Below, one piece after another: positions 1 to 8,850 of a stretch of DNA of 53,780 bases. Where the stretch lies: positions 1 to 53,780 of the forward strand of contig CALKHP010000040.1 of assembly GCA_937988775.1 (NCBI GenBank), read 5' to 3'. This DNA is from an uncultured Alphaproteobacteria bacterium (lineage in GTDB: Bacteria > Pseudomonadota > Alphaproteobacteria > Rhizobiales > Beijerinckiaceae). The notes beneath the pieces are model-generated. The model was not told the origin of the DNA and did no database searches. It saw nothing but the letters and a program-made list of their open reading frames with translations. Every line of letters starts with the position of its first letter. Within the stretch, counting starts at the first letter, position 1. The translations under genes were made by a program, and so were the position numbers.

Positions 1-289
1 CGCGCAGCAACTGGCGCAGCGCCTTTTTTAGCAGCGGATGCATCGGAATGCGCCGACCTGACTGCATCTTGGCGATGCTGTCACGCACATCGATCGCATC
101 CGCGATGCGACCGTCGGCGTCGGTGACCATCGACCAGTCGAGCGCTGCAATCTCGCAGGCGCGCAAGCCGGCTTTGACCGAGAGCAGCACAATCACCTTG
201 TCGCGGATCGGAGAGCGCGTGTGCTCGGCATAGAGCAGCATGCGCTGCAGGGTTGCCGGAGAAATAGTCTTTGCCTGTCGTTTGAGCAT
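1..289 (-). CDS. Tyrosine recombinase (integrase), N-terminal part, runs off the window
   Basis: The minus strand reads open from an ATG at 289 to the window edge (96 codons). The translation contains KAGLRACEIAALDW, the box I region of tyrosine recombinases with its catalytic arginine, followed by GRRIPMHPLLKKALRQLL, typical of the beta-hairpin and following helix. The N-terminal core-binding domain is absent or very short, so this is either a small recombinase of the kind that accompanies transposons or a truncated island integrase. A good promoter lies upstream at 410-438. The remaining catalytic residues (HxxR, Tyr) would lie outside the window. Confidence 0.8.
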   Translation of the reverse strand, partial: MLKRQAKTISPATLQRMLLYAEHTRSPIRDKVIVLLSVKAGLRACEIAALDWSMVTDADGRIADAIDVRDSIAKMQSGRRIPMHPLLKKALRQLLR

Positions 290-409
290 GAGCGTCTCCT
301 TGACATGACGCTGCGCGCGAGCGCTGACAGCACTCACGTTGACGTCACATCTGCGTTTGAGGGGAGGGGCGTCGGCGGCGTTTTTGTGCGCATCTTTGCC
401 GACACGCTC

Positions 410-438
410 ACTCTAGCGCAAACGCGGAAGAATGTCAA
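410..438 (-). promoter_or_regulatory. Sigma70-type promoter for the recombinase gene
   Basis: On the minus strand TTGACA (438-433) and TAGAGT (415-410) are separated by exactly 17 bp, about 120 bp upstream of the recombinase ATG. An inverted repeat, AGATAT-CA-ATATCT (449-462), lies just upstream of the -35 box and could be a regulator site. The consensus match is seen directly; activity is inferred. Confidence 0.6.
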
Positions 439-494
439 TAATTCCTATAGATATCAATATCTTATCAGGGCGTTGCGCTTGAGGCTCTCCGCAT

Positions 495-794
495 CGAATC
501 TCAACGTATCCCATCCGCCGCTTCCTGCTGCATGTCCTGCCGCGTGGCCTCCACCGCATCCGCCATTACGGCTTGCTCACCGGCTCCACCCGCAAGATCA
601 GTCTCACGCTCGCTCGCGAACTCCTGAACGTCGCCGCGCCGCCCGACGACGACAGCGTCGACGAACCAGACGACTTCTATCCGCCATGCCCCTGCTGCGG
701 CGGACGCATGATCGTCATCGAGATGTTCGAACGTTGGAGGCAGCCGCGCGGACCGCCGCAGGCAACAGCGGCGAACCGGGAGACCGCCTCATGA
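495..794 (+). pseudogene. IS91-family transposase, C-terminal remnant
   Basis: From about 510 the plus strand encodes PIRRFLLHVLPRGLHRIRHY followed by a stretch ending in CPCCGGRMIVIEMFER. The first block and the terminal Cys-rich motif are characteristic of the C-terminus of IS91-family (HUH/Y2) transposases. Everything upstream, including the HUH and catalytic tyrosine motifs, is missing, and no start codon fits, so this is a fragment. It sits next to a recombinase fragment and other transposon scars, which fits an eroded mobile region. Confidence 0.75.
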
Positions 795-1337
795 CCCGGC
801 ATGGCACGGTCCAGGCATCGGCTGCAGGCGCTGCGCCTCCGGCAACGGGCCTGTCTGCGTCGTTCGCGATGATCGGCACAGCCACGATCACACCCGGTCG
901 AGCGACGGGCCGACTGTGTCACGCCGAGGTGCAACGAAGTGGCCTGACAGCTCCCGATCCGGTGCATTCAGGCAAAGCCCCAGCCTTCGACGACATCAGC
1001 CGCAGATCGAAATCCCCATAGTCCCGGATGTGGCCCGCGGGTTCCTGCATGAGAGGCTTTCGTACGCCTGCCGGCACCCGAAACCCTTCACCATCTCGGT
1101 CGTCTACGTTGCGCTAAGCGCTTTCTAAAAGCGGACGTCACGATGGGGCGTCCGAACACCTACATTCATCGCTGAGCTAGAGGCCATCCACGCCAGAGTC
1201 TCTGCAATGGCCGGATTCCGCTACGCGAAGCGAACAAGCGGTGTGGGACGATATGTCAAAAATCCCAGCAAAAGCAAATACTGATGAGTGACGCGAACGA
1301 CGGCGGGCTTTCGGCATCGTCAGGTGCCGTCGGCTGA
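795..1337. other. Non-coding stretch between IS91 remnant and nuclease gene
   Basis: About 540 bp without a convincing gene. Long open frames here (for example 221-1021 and 677-967) are GC-driven and have no recognisable domain. It probably represents the decayed edge of the IS91-like element and island filler sequence. Confidence 0.5.
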
Positions 1338-2669
1338 TTACCGTTGCAGGCGACCGAAAGCACCTTCTGGGAAGAACACATTGAACACCTGGCCCGCGCT
1401 CAAATCCGCGGGGGAGGCGGCCCCATGTTCGCTGTCATTGCGGCTGCATTTTTGAGCGACGGACTCCACCGTTAGCAGTTCCGGTTTGACCGCGCCCGCA
1501 ATCAACTTGAATGCGTGCGTCCAACACCGACGATCCACCGGTTCGAGCAGCATCAAATTGATGAGGTGCGGCAGATCGGAAAGGCTGATTTTCGTTTTGA
1601 CGGTGATTTCGTTTTTGCGGATCGTCGCCAACACCCCGAAGGCGCGGACCACATCATAAGGTGACGCCAGCGCCTCCCAGTGAATGCCACCTACCTTTTC
1701 CGCGACTTCGTTCCAGATTGGTCCGGCCGCGGTATGATCGGAGTCTGCCAATACGGCGTAGAAGCGTTGGCGTGCATTAGCCAGCGCCGTATCCTTTTCG
1801 ACAAGCTGATCCACATAGGCGTCATATCCGAAATGAACAGATCGGGGGCGGCTGCCTGCCGCACCCCAGTTCAGTTCATCCGGGGAAACGATTTTCGTTT
1901 TCCATTCTGGAACGAGCCGCTTGGATATCGGCCCTGGCAGAAGCCGATGGAGCCGAAAGAGCGGCGTGCTGGCTTTCCGCGCGGCCACCATGACATCGCC
2001 GTCCAATCCGAGAATCTGGCCGTCATTTCGGAGATAGATATCCTTGAAGGCTCGCCGCTCAAGCTGTCCCTCAGAACTGCCAATGATCCAAACAAGCCGG
2101 ATGCCGTTGGCTGCATAGAAGTCCTCTCGGCGGACGATGTTCGGAAGCTGTGTCGTCGAAAGCTGAATCTCAAAGGCAGCAGGCCCGCCGTACCAGGATG
2201 CCGCGAAAACGTCGGGGAAAGCATAGCCCGTGCCGCACATTCCCTTGGTATAACGTTCCTGCGCGATACCGGCTGTCTCGGCTTCGGGGTCGAGCGCCAG
2301 GTTCTCGCAGATCATCGCCTTGAGTCTTTTATGCCGCTCGCTCTCCTGATTGCCGTGGAATTTCTCGGCATCTATCGACCGGGCGTTACGGGCATTGGCC
2401 GAAGCCCACAGGCAGTCTTTGACCTCAGTGCCAAAATGATAGCAGTGGCGGCGGCCGTTGGTGGACTCCCGTGCATAGACAGGGTTTTGACAATCGCCGC
2501 ACCGCAGAAGCGGCTTGCCAGCTCTTCGCGAACGTGTTGCCTCGGCGCGCAGGTCAGCCCATTCGGTTTCTGACAGCGAATATAGATATGCCTCTGTACG
2601 GATTGGCTGGTCGGAAGCCCTCCCGTTACCTACAAATATCGCCTCGACTGTCAGTCCACCGATTCTCAC
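1338..2669 (-). CDS. CoiA/DUF6035-like nuclease
   Basis: Counting from the GTG at 2669, a zinc-ribbon-like LRCGDC (Cys57, Cys60) with RHCYHFG (His75, His78) is followed by ESERHKRLK and then by FPDVF ... FEIQLS, with Asp153, Glu167 and Gln169 in the spacing of a PD-(D/E)XK nuclease core. This order (Cys-rich head, H...K helix, D...ExQ) is that of competence protein CoiA and DUF6035 proteins. The frame is open to 2798, so starts at 2726 (ATG) or 2798 are possible. The GTG was chosen because conserved-looking sequence begins there. It is transcribed divergently from the Gabija genes inside the island, so a DNA-processing or defence role is plausible, but this is inference. Confidence 0.65.
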   Translation of the reverse strand: MRIGGLTVEAIFVGNGRASDQPIRTEAYLYSLSETEWADLRAEATRSRRAGKPLLRCGDCQNPVYARESTNGRRHCYHFGTEVKDCLWASANARNARSIDAEKFHGNQESERHKRLKAMICENLALDPEAETAGIAQERYTKGMCGTGYAFPDVFAASWYGGPAAFEIQLSTTQLPNIVRREDFYAANGIRLVWIIGSSEGQLERRAFKDIYLRNDGQILGLDGDVMVAARKASTPLFRLHRLLPGPISKRLVPEWKTKIVSPDELNWGAAGSRPRSVHFGYDAYVDQLVEKDTALANARQRFYAVLADSDHTAAGPIWNEVAEKVGGIHWEALASPYDVVRAFGVLATIRKNEITVKTKISLSDLPHLINLMLLEPVDRRCWTHAFKLIAGAVKPELLTVESVAQKCSRNDSEHGAASPADLSAGQVFNVFFPEGAFGRLQR

Positions 2670-3108
2670 TCTCTGATGATATGTCAGGCGTGAGCACCTG
2701 CTAAGAGAATAGATGTTGGCGCACATGGCCGGGGTATGCTTGGGATCATTGCGCCCAAACTGCACCCTTGGATGAAGCCGTTGATATTGCAAAACCATCT
2801 CTTAATTCGTTTCGCAAGATGTGTGCTGTATACAGTACGCACTTGGCAAAGGAGACGTACTGCGCGCCTCCGGCTGCATCCTTCCCGGCCTGTGGCACGC
2901 ATATCCCTGCACCCAAGACGTCGGATGGTAGGGTTTATCGGTATTCACCCAACGTGGACGCCCACCCCAGGCACTTCGTGCTGGACGATCGAGTAGCCGG
3001 CTTCGTTGCTGAAGCGAAGGCACAGGCCTAAGATACGTTCAGCAAGCGTTACCGGCTCATAACTGAGTCGGCGCCCCTTAGAGGGCCATCGGCGCTAAGG
3101 GAGCGACG
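2670..3108. other. Divergent intergenic region between nuclease and gajA
   Basis: About 440 bp. It contains the perfect palindrome CTGTATACAG near 2826-2835, set in an imperfect inverted repeat and a possible operator between the divergent genes. An open frame at 2768-3031 includes PACGTHIPAPKTSDGRVYRY, but it matches no family I know, has no clear ribosome site and was not called. A good Shine-Dalgarno sequence, AAGGGAG, stands just before the gajA ATG at 3109. Confidence 0.5.
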
Positions 3109-5247
3109 ATGCACATCTCTAAGCTGCAGCTGGTGAATTACCGCAACTTCAGCCGCGCTGATGTTCTGTTCAAGCCCGGCATTAACACCATCATCGGCGA
3201 GAATGGGTCGGGAAAGACCAACCTCTTCCGCGCGATCCGACTGCTGCTCGACGACAACCTTCTAAGGGCGGCTTATCGGCTCGATAAGGGCGATTTCCAC
3301 CGCGGACTCGGCGACTGGCGCGGTCACTGGATCATCATCAGCCTAGAATTCGACAACGTCTCGAAAGACGAGGCCATCCAGTCACTGTTCCTGCATGGCT
3401 CAGGGAACATCAAAGACAGTGACATCGGCCGGGCCACCTACAACCTGATCTTCCGCCCTAAAGCTTCGGTCCGCGCAGCATTGGCCGAGCTGGAAGAAGG
3501 CGACGAGGCTGGCCTAGCCGAGGTCCTTTCGACGGTCACGATCGCGGACTACGAGACGATCTTCACCGGCAAGAGCGAAGCGGACTTCACCGACCCCGTC
3601 GTCTACACCGCCTTGGTCGGCGACTTCGAGACTGTCCGCTTCCCGGAGGCCGCTTATCCGCCGGAGATCGGCGGTAAGATCCCTGGGATCATGGCGATCT
3701 CGAAGGAGGTTTGCTTTACTTTCGTCCAGGCGCTCCGGGACGTCGTCGCCGACTTCCAAAACAATCGGGCTAACCCGCTGCTGACGCTGCTGAAGAGCAA
3801 GAGCGGCAAGATCGACCCTGCCGACTTCGTCCCGATCACCACCATGGTGGAGAAGCTGAACACGGCGATCGAGGGGCTTCCCGACGTCACCACCATCCGG
3901 TCCGACATCCGCACGACCATCAATGACGCCGCTGGCGAAACGTACTCGCCCAACAGCCTTTCCATCAAATCGGACCTCTCCCACGAAGCCGATCGCCTGT
4001 TCCAGTCTCTGAAGCTGTTTGTCGGCGAGGCCGAGCCCGGTTATGAGGGCGCGATCCACGAGCTGAGCCTCGGCGGCGCCAACCTGATCTACCTGACGCT
4101 CAAGCTGCTCGAATTCAAATACCAGAAGGCCAAGCAGTCCTTCGCCAACTTCCTGGTGGTCGAGGAGCCGGAAGCGCACATCCACACCCACATTCAGAAG
4201 ACGTTGTTCGACAAGCTGAACTACAGCGACACCCAGATCATTTACTCGACCCACTCGACACACATCTCCGAGGTCTGCAATGTCGAGAACATCAACGTCT
4301 TAGGCCGAAACGCCGGGCTCTGTGAAGTCTTCCAACCCTCGACTGGACTCACCGTCGAGGAGGTCGGCAACATCCAGCGTTATCTCGACGCGGTGCGCAG
4401 CAACCTGCTTTTCGCCAAGAGCGTGGTGCTGGTCGAGGGTGACGCGGAGGAAATCCTCGTCCCTATCCTCATCAAGAAGGTGTTCGGCGTTAGCCTCGAC
4501 GAGCTAGGCGTCAGCCTGATCAACATCCGCAGCACCGGCTTTACGAACGTCGCTGTGCTGTTCCACGACCAGCGGATTCGCAAACGGTGCGCCATCGTCA
4601 CCGATTTAGACGACGCCTTCATCGACACGAGTCCCGACCCGCAGGATGGGGATGCGGAAAAGAAGGCGAAGGCGAGCGCCGTGGCCGCTCAGACCAGTGG
4701 CCTGCAGCGGAAAGCCACGCTGGCAGCCTTCACGAAGGGCAACAACTGGCTGTCGACGCATTTCGCCGACTACACCTTCGAGGTCGACTTCCTGATCAAC
4801 GGTGCCAACGCGGCCAAGGTCGTCAGCATCCTGGGCGAGGTCTACAAGTCCGCCGCCACCATCGCGACCGCGAAGGCAGAGCTCGAAAGCAAGGACATCG
4901 CCGTCTCCGGCACGCGCATGCTGACGATGGCCAAGCACATGGGGAAAGGCTGGTTCGCAATCTTGCTCGGCAAGGTTGTCGACCACCATACAATCGTCCC
5001 AGACTACATTCTGGACGCTGTTTTCATGGCCCATGGGACACCCAGCACCGAGGTCTGGGCTAACATCCTCGCCTACCGGATCGGATTGCAGGAGAAGGAC
5101 GGTGTCGCGGGGCCGGCCGCCGTCGCCGCCGCGCGCGGCACGTTGAAGACCTATCGCGACGGCGGAATGGATTTCGCAGCGATGCGCAACGCCATGCTGC
5201 AGGCTCTGCCAGGCGACGAGCTCAACGAAGTCCTGGCGAGCTTCTAG
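3109..5247 (+). CDS. gajA: Gabija GajA: OLD-family ATPase-TOPRIM nuclease
   Basis: A 712-residue protein with an ABC/SMC-type ATPase followed by a TOPRIM domain. Walker A GENGSGKT is at residues 30-37, an ABC signature-like LSLGGAN near 318, Walker B FLVVEEPEAH near 348 and a His-switch YSTHSTH near 380. The TOPRIM acidic motifs are VVLVEGDAEE near 440 and IVTDLDD near 497. This is the layout of class 2 OLD nucleases. It is 2 nt upstream of a UvrD-like helicase gene, which identifies the pair as Gabija, an anti-phage system in which GajA nicks DNA when nucleotide pools fall. It is longer than the best studied GajA (roughly 580 residues). The ATG has an AAGGGAG ribosome site. A stand-alone OLD nuclease is unlikely given the partner. 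Confidence 0.9.
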   Translation: MHISKLQLVNYRNFSRADVLFKPGINTIIGENGSGKTNLFRAIRLLLDDNLLRAAYRLDKGDFHRGLGDWRGHWIIISLEFDNVSKDEAIQSLFLHGSGNIKDSDIGRATYNLIFRPKASVRAALAELEEGDEAGLAEVLSTVTIADYETIFTGKSEADFTDPVVYTALVGDFETVRFPEAAYPPEIGGKIPGIMAISKEVCFTFVQALRDVVADFQNNRANPLLTLLKSKSGKIDPADFVPITTMVEKLNTAIEGLPDVTTIRSDIRTTINDAAGETYSPNSLSIKSDLSHEADRLFQSLKLFVGEAEPGYEGAIHELSLGGANLIYLTLKLLEFKYQKAKQSFANFLVVEEPEAHIHTHIQKTLFDKLNYSDTQIIYSTHSTHISEVCNVENINVLGRNAGLCEVFQPSTGLTVEEVGNIQRYLDAVRSNLLFAKSVVLVEGDAEEILVPILIKKVFGVSLDELGVSLINIRSTGFTNVAVLFHDQRIRKRCAIVTDLDDAFIDTSPDPQDGDAEKKAKASAVAAQTSGLQRKATLAAFTKGNNWLSTHFADYTFEVDFLINGANAAKVVSILGEVYKSAATIATAKAELESKDIAVSGTRMLTMAKHMGKGWFAILLGKVVDHHTIVPDYILDAVFMAHGTPSTEVWANILAYRIGLQEKDGVAGPAAVAAARGTLKTYRDGGMDFAAMRNAMLQALPGDELNEVLASF

Positions 5248-5249
5248 AG

Positions 5250-7046
5250 ATGTTCGTCTGGCCGCCCGGCGATCTGAACCCCGAGCAAGAGGCGGCGATC
5301 AAAGAGCCGGGCAGCGTGTTCCTGGTCGCCTGCCCGGGGAGCGGCAAGACCCGGACCCTAACCTACAAGGTTGCCCGACTGCTTTCGACGCTGACGTCCG
5401 AAAAGCAGTGGGTGATCGCCATCACCTACACGCACCGCGCTGCCGATGAGATCGAAGAGCGCGTCGAGCGGCTGGGCGTCGGCACCGCTCAGTTGTGGAT
5501 CGGTACGATCCACTCATTCTGCCTAGACTGGATCATACGGCCCTACGCCATCTACCACCCGGACCTACGCGACGGGTTCAAGGTGATCGACAGCCATGAC
5601 GCGGAAGTGCTGCTGACCGAGCTGTGTGCGCCCTACGCGAGCCAGCGCGTCACTTACTGGGACTGCGGCTACCACTTCACGCCAGCCGGGCGAGTGTTGT
5701 CCTGCGAGACCAAAAAGCGGGCCGCGGTCGGGGCGATCCTCGATCGATACCACCAGCGCCTGAAGGCGAACCGTCAGTTAGACTACGAGCTGATTCTGCA
5801 GTGCGCCTACGACCTCATCGTCAAAAACCCGACGATCGGCGTCCTTCTCAATTCGTTGTTAACCGCGGTTCTGGTCGACGAATACCAAGACACCAAGGAG
5901 ATCCAGTACGCCATCCTGGCCGAAATCCTGAAGGCCGGCGACCGGAAGACCGCCGCCTTCGTCGTCGGCGATCCGAACCAGGCCATCTACGGATCACTCG
6001 GCGGCTACGCGATCACGGCCGCCCAGTTTGGCGCGATAGCCAATGTCAACTTCCGCGAAATGGAGCTATCGCAGAATTACCGTTCGTCGAAGCGCATCGT
6101 CGGCTACTTCGCCAACTACAACGTCCACGCCACGAAGATCGAGGCCGCAGCCAAGCATAAGGACCACGTTAGCCTTATCTCCTTCGACACCAAGACGTCG
6201 AAGGACGAACTAGAGGGAGAGCTCATTCGGCTCATCCGCCACAGCGCTGAGACACTCGGCATCCCGCACCATGAAATCTGCATCGTCGCGCCCCAATGGG
6301 TGCATCTTGCGGGCATGACCCGGCGGCTCGTGGCGGCCATGCCGGACTACCGCTTCGACGGGCCGGGCATGGTCCCGTTCGCCCGCGACATCGACAATTT
6401 CTGGTACAAACTCTCACGGATCGTCCTAACCGAGGCATCGCCCGGCATGTACGTCCGCCGCCTGCGCTGGGCCGCTGAGGTCCTCACCGCGCTGGACGAC
6501 GCCGGGGCCAACGTCTCTGACCTGTCCCGGAAGACGCTGCTTCGAGAGTGCAATTCGGTGAGCCTGGTCGAGCAAGACGGGCTGACCTACCTGCGCCAGT
6601 TTTTCGACCTCCTATTCGCCAGGATCGGCATCGATTATTGCAAGTTTCCCGCCCTTCTTGACCATCACCAAGCCTTCTTCGAGAGCTCAACCGCGCGCAT
6701 CGCGCGGCTAACGAAGGAAGGCGCGGCCTTCATCAGCGACATCGCCACATTCCGCAGGGTCTTCGAGACACGGTCTGGCATTACGTTGTCGACGATCCAT
6801 GGGGTGAAGGGCGCCGAGTTCGACACGGTGATCGCCTACGCCTTGCTAGAAGGTATGGTGCCGCACTTCGCGGACGCGGCCGGCGACATCAGCGCCAACA
6901 AGCTCCTCTACGTCATCGCATCCCGAGCGAAAAAGCATCTTCACCTGATCGCTGAACGCGGCCGGATGCGCGGCGGCGGACGCGGGGAATATGAGGCTAC
7001 TAGGGTCTTGGCGGTGTGTGGTTTCACCTACGACGTTGTGCCCTAA
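5250..7046 (+). CDS. gajB: Gabija GajB: UvrD/PcrA-like superfamily 1 helicase
   Basis: A 598-residue SF1A helicase. Seen in order: Walker A ACPGSGKT (27-34), motif Ia AITYTHRAADEI, Walker B LVDEYQDT near 208, motif III VVGDPNQAIYGSLGG, motif IV LSQNYRSSKRI, motif V LSTIHGVKGAEFD and motif VI YVIASRAKKHLHL. The expected TRA of motif VI is replaced by SRA. The ATG follows the gajA stop by 2 nt (TAG-AG-ATG), so the two are almost certainly translationally coupled. In Gabija, GajB binds GajA and is thought to respond to DNA ends; here that role is taken from family knowledge. Confidence 0.9.
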   Translation: MFVWPPGDLNPEQEAAIKEPGSVFLVACPGSGKTRTLTYKVARLLSTLTSEKQWVIAITYTHRAADEIEERVERLGVGTAQLWIGTIHSFCLDWIIRPYAIYHPDLRDGFKVIDSHDAEVLLTELCAPYASQRVTYWDCGYHFTPAGRVLSCETKKRAAVGAILDRYHQRLKANRQLDYELILQCAYDLIVKNPTIGVLLNSLLTAVLVDEYQDTKEIQYAILAEILKAGDRKTAAFVVGDPNQAIYGSLGGYAITAAQFGAIANVNFREMELSQNYRSSKRIVGYFANYNVHATKIEAAAKHKDHVSLISFDTKTSKDELEGELIRLIRHSAETLGIPHHEICIVAPQWVHLAGMTRRLVAAMPDYRFDGPGMVPFARDIDNFWYKLSRIVLTEASPGMYVRRLRWAAEVLTALDDAGANVSDLSRKTLLRECNSVSLVEQDGLTYLRQFFDLLFARIGIDYCKFPALLDHHQAFFESSTARIARLTKEGAAFISDIATFRRVFETRSGITLSTIHGVKGAEFDTVIAYALLEGMVPHFADAAGDISANKLLYVIASRAKKHLHLIAERGRMRGGGRGEYEATRVLAVCGFTYDVVP

Positions 7047-7067
7047 ACGAGAGTTGCCCCCGCTTCG

Positions 7068-8057
7068 TCAGACGCGGACTGAAAAGCGGTCGTAGGCATC
7101 GATGCGGCGAACCAGCAGGTCGATCCCTCCCTGGTAGATCTCAGCCTTGAGAAAGGTGAGTTCGGCGTCCTTCTGCTCGGCGGGCACATCGATGTACCAG
7201 GCGCGCGGCCCACCGATCCCTTCAGCGTTCCAGCGATATCCTCGGGCCTTGAGCAGGTCTTTGAAGTCGAACGGCGAGTTCTCGGCCCAGATTCGCCACA
7301 ACGGCGTACGCGCGCGCTCAAGCAGTTGCTGCAGTCCCGTTCGCCCCGACCCGGGATGGCGACGAGCGAGAAGTTCAATCGCCGCTAGACAGTCGTGCGT
7401 CGCGCGATGGCGCTCGTAGAAGAAGCCGGCACCGGCAGCGAGGTAGGCCAGTTTGGTTCCCTCGTAGCCCTCGGCCGCCCAATCGATCTCGCTCATCGAA
7501 CAGGCCCAGGGCTTGGTGATGAAGACATCGCTGTAGCGTTCGAGGAAACGCCGATCGAAGGCGGCGTTGTGAGCCACCACAAGAGCGGCTGGCGCCGCGA
7601 AGGCAGTAACTTCGTGCGGATCGATGGAGCGCCCCTCGACCATCGCATCGGTGATACCAGTTATCGCTGTGATCTCAGGCGGGATGGGTTTGGCGGGTTG
7701 GCGCAGCGCCACGAAGGCGGCGCCGATCTCGTAAATCTCTCCGTCTAAGCCATAGGTGAAAGGGACCATGGCCAGTTCGATGATCTCATCCCGCGTATGA
7801 TCCAAACCCGTCGTCTCGGTGTCGACGAACAAGCCAAGGCGCGTTGGGACATCCGCTGCGGGCGTACGAGCAATCCGGGGCGCGAGCTTTCGCAGGACCC
7901 GGAAGGCCCCGGAACGCTCGAGGATCCCGGCCATCGCTTCCAGGTGTTCGACCGAGTGGCATTCTGGAGTAATTGTGGTCAAGCGCGGTCCGACTTGGAG
8001 CACAGTTATGAATCTGGCGCTATGGTACGCATTTGTTTCACCGAACCAAGGCCTCAA
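7068..8057 (-). CDS. DEDDh 3'-5' exonuclease (DnaQ-like)
   Basis: The protein carries the three exonuclease motifs: GLFVDTETTGLD (Asp79, Glu81 counted from the ATG at 8057), VVAHNAAFDRRF and HRATHDCLAA, the DEDDh set of DnaQ-type exonucleases. A C-terminal extension of about 100 residues (RGYRWNAEGIGGPRAWYI and following) is unlike the replicative epsilon subunit and is shared by stand-alone exonucleases. The upstream start at 8057 overlaps a recombinase remnant, so a GTG at 8003 or an ATG at 7934 may be the true start. It converges on gajB with only 21 bp between the stops. A link to the defence genes is suggested by location only. Confidence 0.8.
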   Translation of the reverse strand: MRPWFGETNAYHSARFITVLQVGPRLTTITPECHSVEHLEAMAGILERSGAFRVLRKLAPRIARTPAADVPTRLGLFVDTETTGLDHTRDEIIELAMVPFTYGLDGEIYEIGAAFVALRQPAKPIPPEITAITGITDAMVEGRSIDPHEVTAFAAPAALVVAHNAAFDRRFLERYSDVFITKPWACSMSEIDWAAEGYEGTKLAYLAAGAGFFYERHRATHDCLAAIELLARRHPGSGRTGLQQLLERARTPLWRIWAENSPFDFKDLLKARGYRWNAEGIGGPRAWYIDVPAEQKDAELTFLKAEIYQGGIDLLVRRIDAYDRFSVRV

Positions 8058-8212
8058 TCATCTACAAGGCGACGAGCAATCTCCGTGCGGGGCAAATCCT
8101 GCTCGGTCATACCAAGATCGAGAACACGGTGCGGTATCTCGGCGTAGATGTGGAAGATGCCCTAGAGCTTGACCTCGCGCCGAGCGCCGAGCGGGCACCC
8201 CGACAAACGTAA
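8042..8212 (+). pseudogene. Tyrosine recombinase, C-terminal remnant
   Basis: The plus strand from 8042 encodes RTKASIIYKATSNLRAGQ, then LLGHTKIENTVRYLGVDVED, ending at a TAA at 8210-8212. LLGH...TVRYLG is the end of a phage-type integrase, with the conserved histidine and the nucleophilic tyrosine. No N-terminal or central part precedes it, so it is a fragment left by rearrangement. It overlaps the 5' end of the exonuclease gene on the other strand. It belongs to a different recombinase subgroup from the gene at 1-289, so at least two integrases have been active here. Confidence 0.75.
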
Positions 8213-8229
8213 GCGATTGGAGGATGATC

Positions 8230-8844
8230 ATGGGGCTACTCACCGAAGGCCGCGTCAGGGCACGTGCGCGTCAGACCGCCGCCGCGTCCGATCTTTCGGT
8301 GCACCAGGTTCTGACGCGGCGTGCGCGGCTGGAGAGCCCACGGTACGACATATTCCTCTCGCAGGCGTTGAAGGACGAGGAACTCGTGCTCGGTGTCCAC
8401 ACGATCCTTACCGAGGATTTGGGGCTGAAAGTCTTCTGTGACTGGATCGAAGCCGGCCAGTCCGACCATGCGGGAACTACGCCGGCGGACGCCGCCTATA
8501 TCCGAGACAAGATGCTCGCGTCGACTGGTCTTGTGTTAGTCGACTCCGAGCATGCCGCCGGCTCGAACTGGATGAGCTGGGAAATCGGCTGGTTCCATGG
8601 CGCGAAGGGTCGCGTATGCGTGCTGCCCGTTGTCAAGGACGAGGCCGAACAATATCGTGGCCGGCAATATCTGGGGCTCTACCCAGTGGCCGAGGAGGAC
8701 GCCGAGCACGTCCTTTGTGTGTCCGTGCCGCTTGCTAGGGCCGCTGCCGGCTACCCCCCTAGGACGCCGATCGGCATGGCCACCTCGTTGCCGATGACGG
8801 TCTGGACGTCGCTTGAGACGTTGCCGCGCTACTTCCTGGCGTAG
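8230..8844 (+). CDS. TIR-domain protein, candidate extra Thoeris sensor
   Basis: A 204-residue protein. After about 38 residues comes a TIR domain: YDIFLSQALKDEELV (strand A and box 1), FCDWIEAGQ, and SNWMSWEIGW with the putative catalytic Glu118, followed by RVCVLPV. Bacterial TIR domains cleave NAD+, and ThsB proteins use this to make a cyclic ADP-ribose-type signal. TTGGAGG immediately precedes an ATG at 8224 and lies 6 nt before a second ATG at 8230; the second has correct spacing and is chosen. The gene faces the Thoeris genes, ending 6 bp from the stop of the convergent TIR gene. Membership of Thoeris is inferred from proximity. Confidence 0.8.
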   Translation: MGLLTEGRVRARARQTAAASDLSVHQVLTRRARLESPRYDIFLSQALKDEELVLGVHTILTEDLGLKVFCDWIEAGQSDHAGTTPADAAYIRDKMLASTGLVLVDSEHAAGSNWMSWEIGWFHGAKGRVCVLPVVKDEAEQYRGRQYLGLYPVAEEDAEHVLCVSVPLARAAAGYPPRTPIGMATSLPMTVWTSLETLPRYFLA

Positions 8845-8850
8845 CGTAGT

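Noticed and set aside
221..1021. 266-codon open frame on the plus strand
   Set aside because: It runs antisense to the recombinase promoter region and through the IS91 remnant in another frame, and its composition is Arg/Pro/Ala-rich without any domain.
1680..2573. 297-codon plus-strand frame
   Set aside because: It is the exact antisense of the CoiA-like gene, whose own frame has clear motifs.
2768..3031. 87-codon frame upstream of gajA with PACGTHIPAPKTSDGRVYRY
   Set aside because: The second half looks protein-like, but I recognise no family, there is no good ribosome site, and the first part overlaps the likely control region. Left as a possible remnant.
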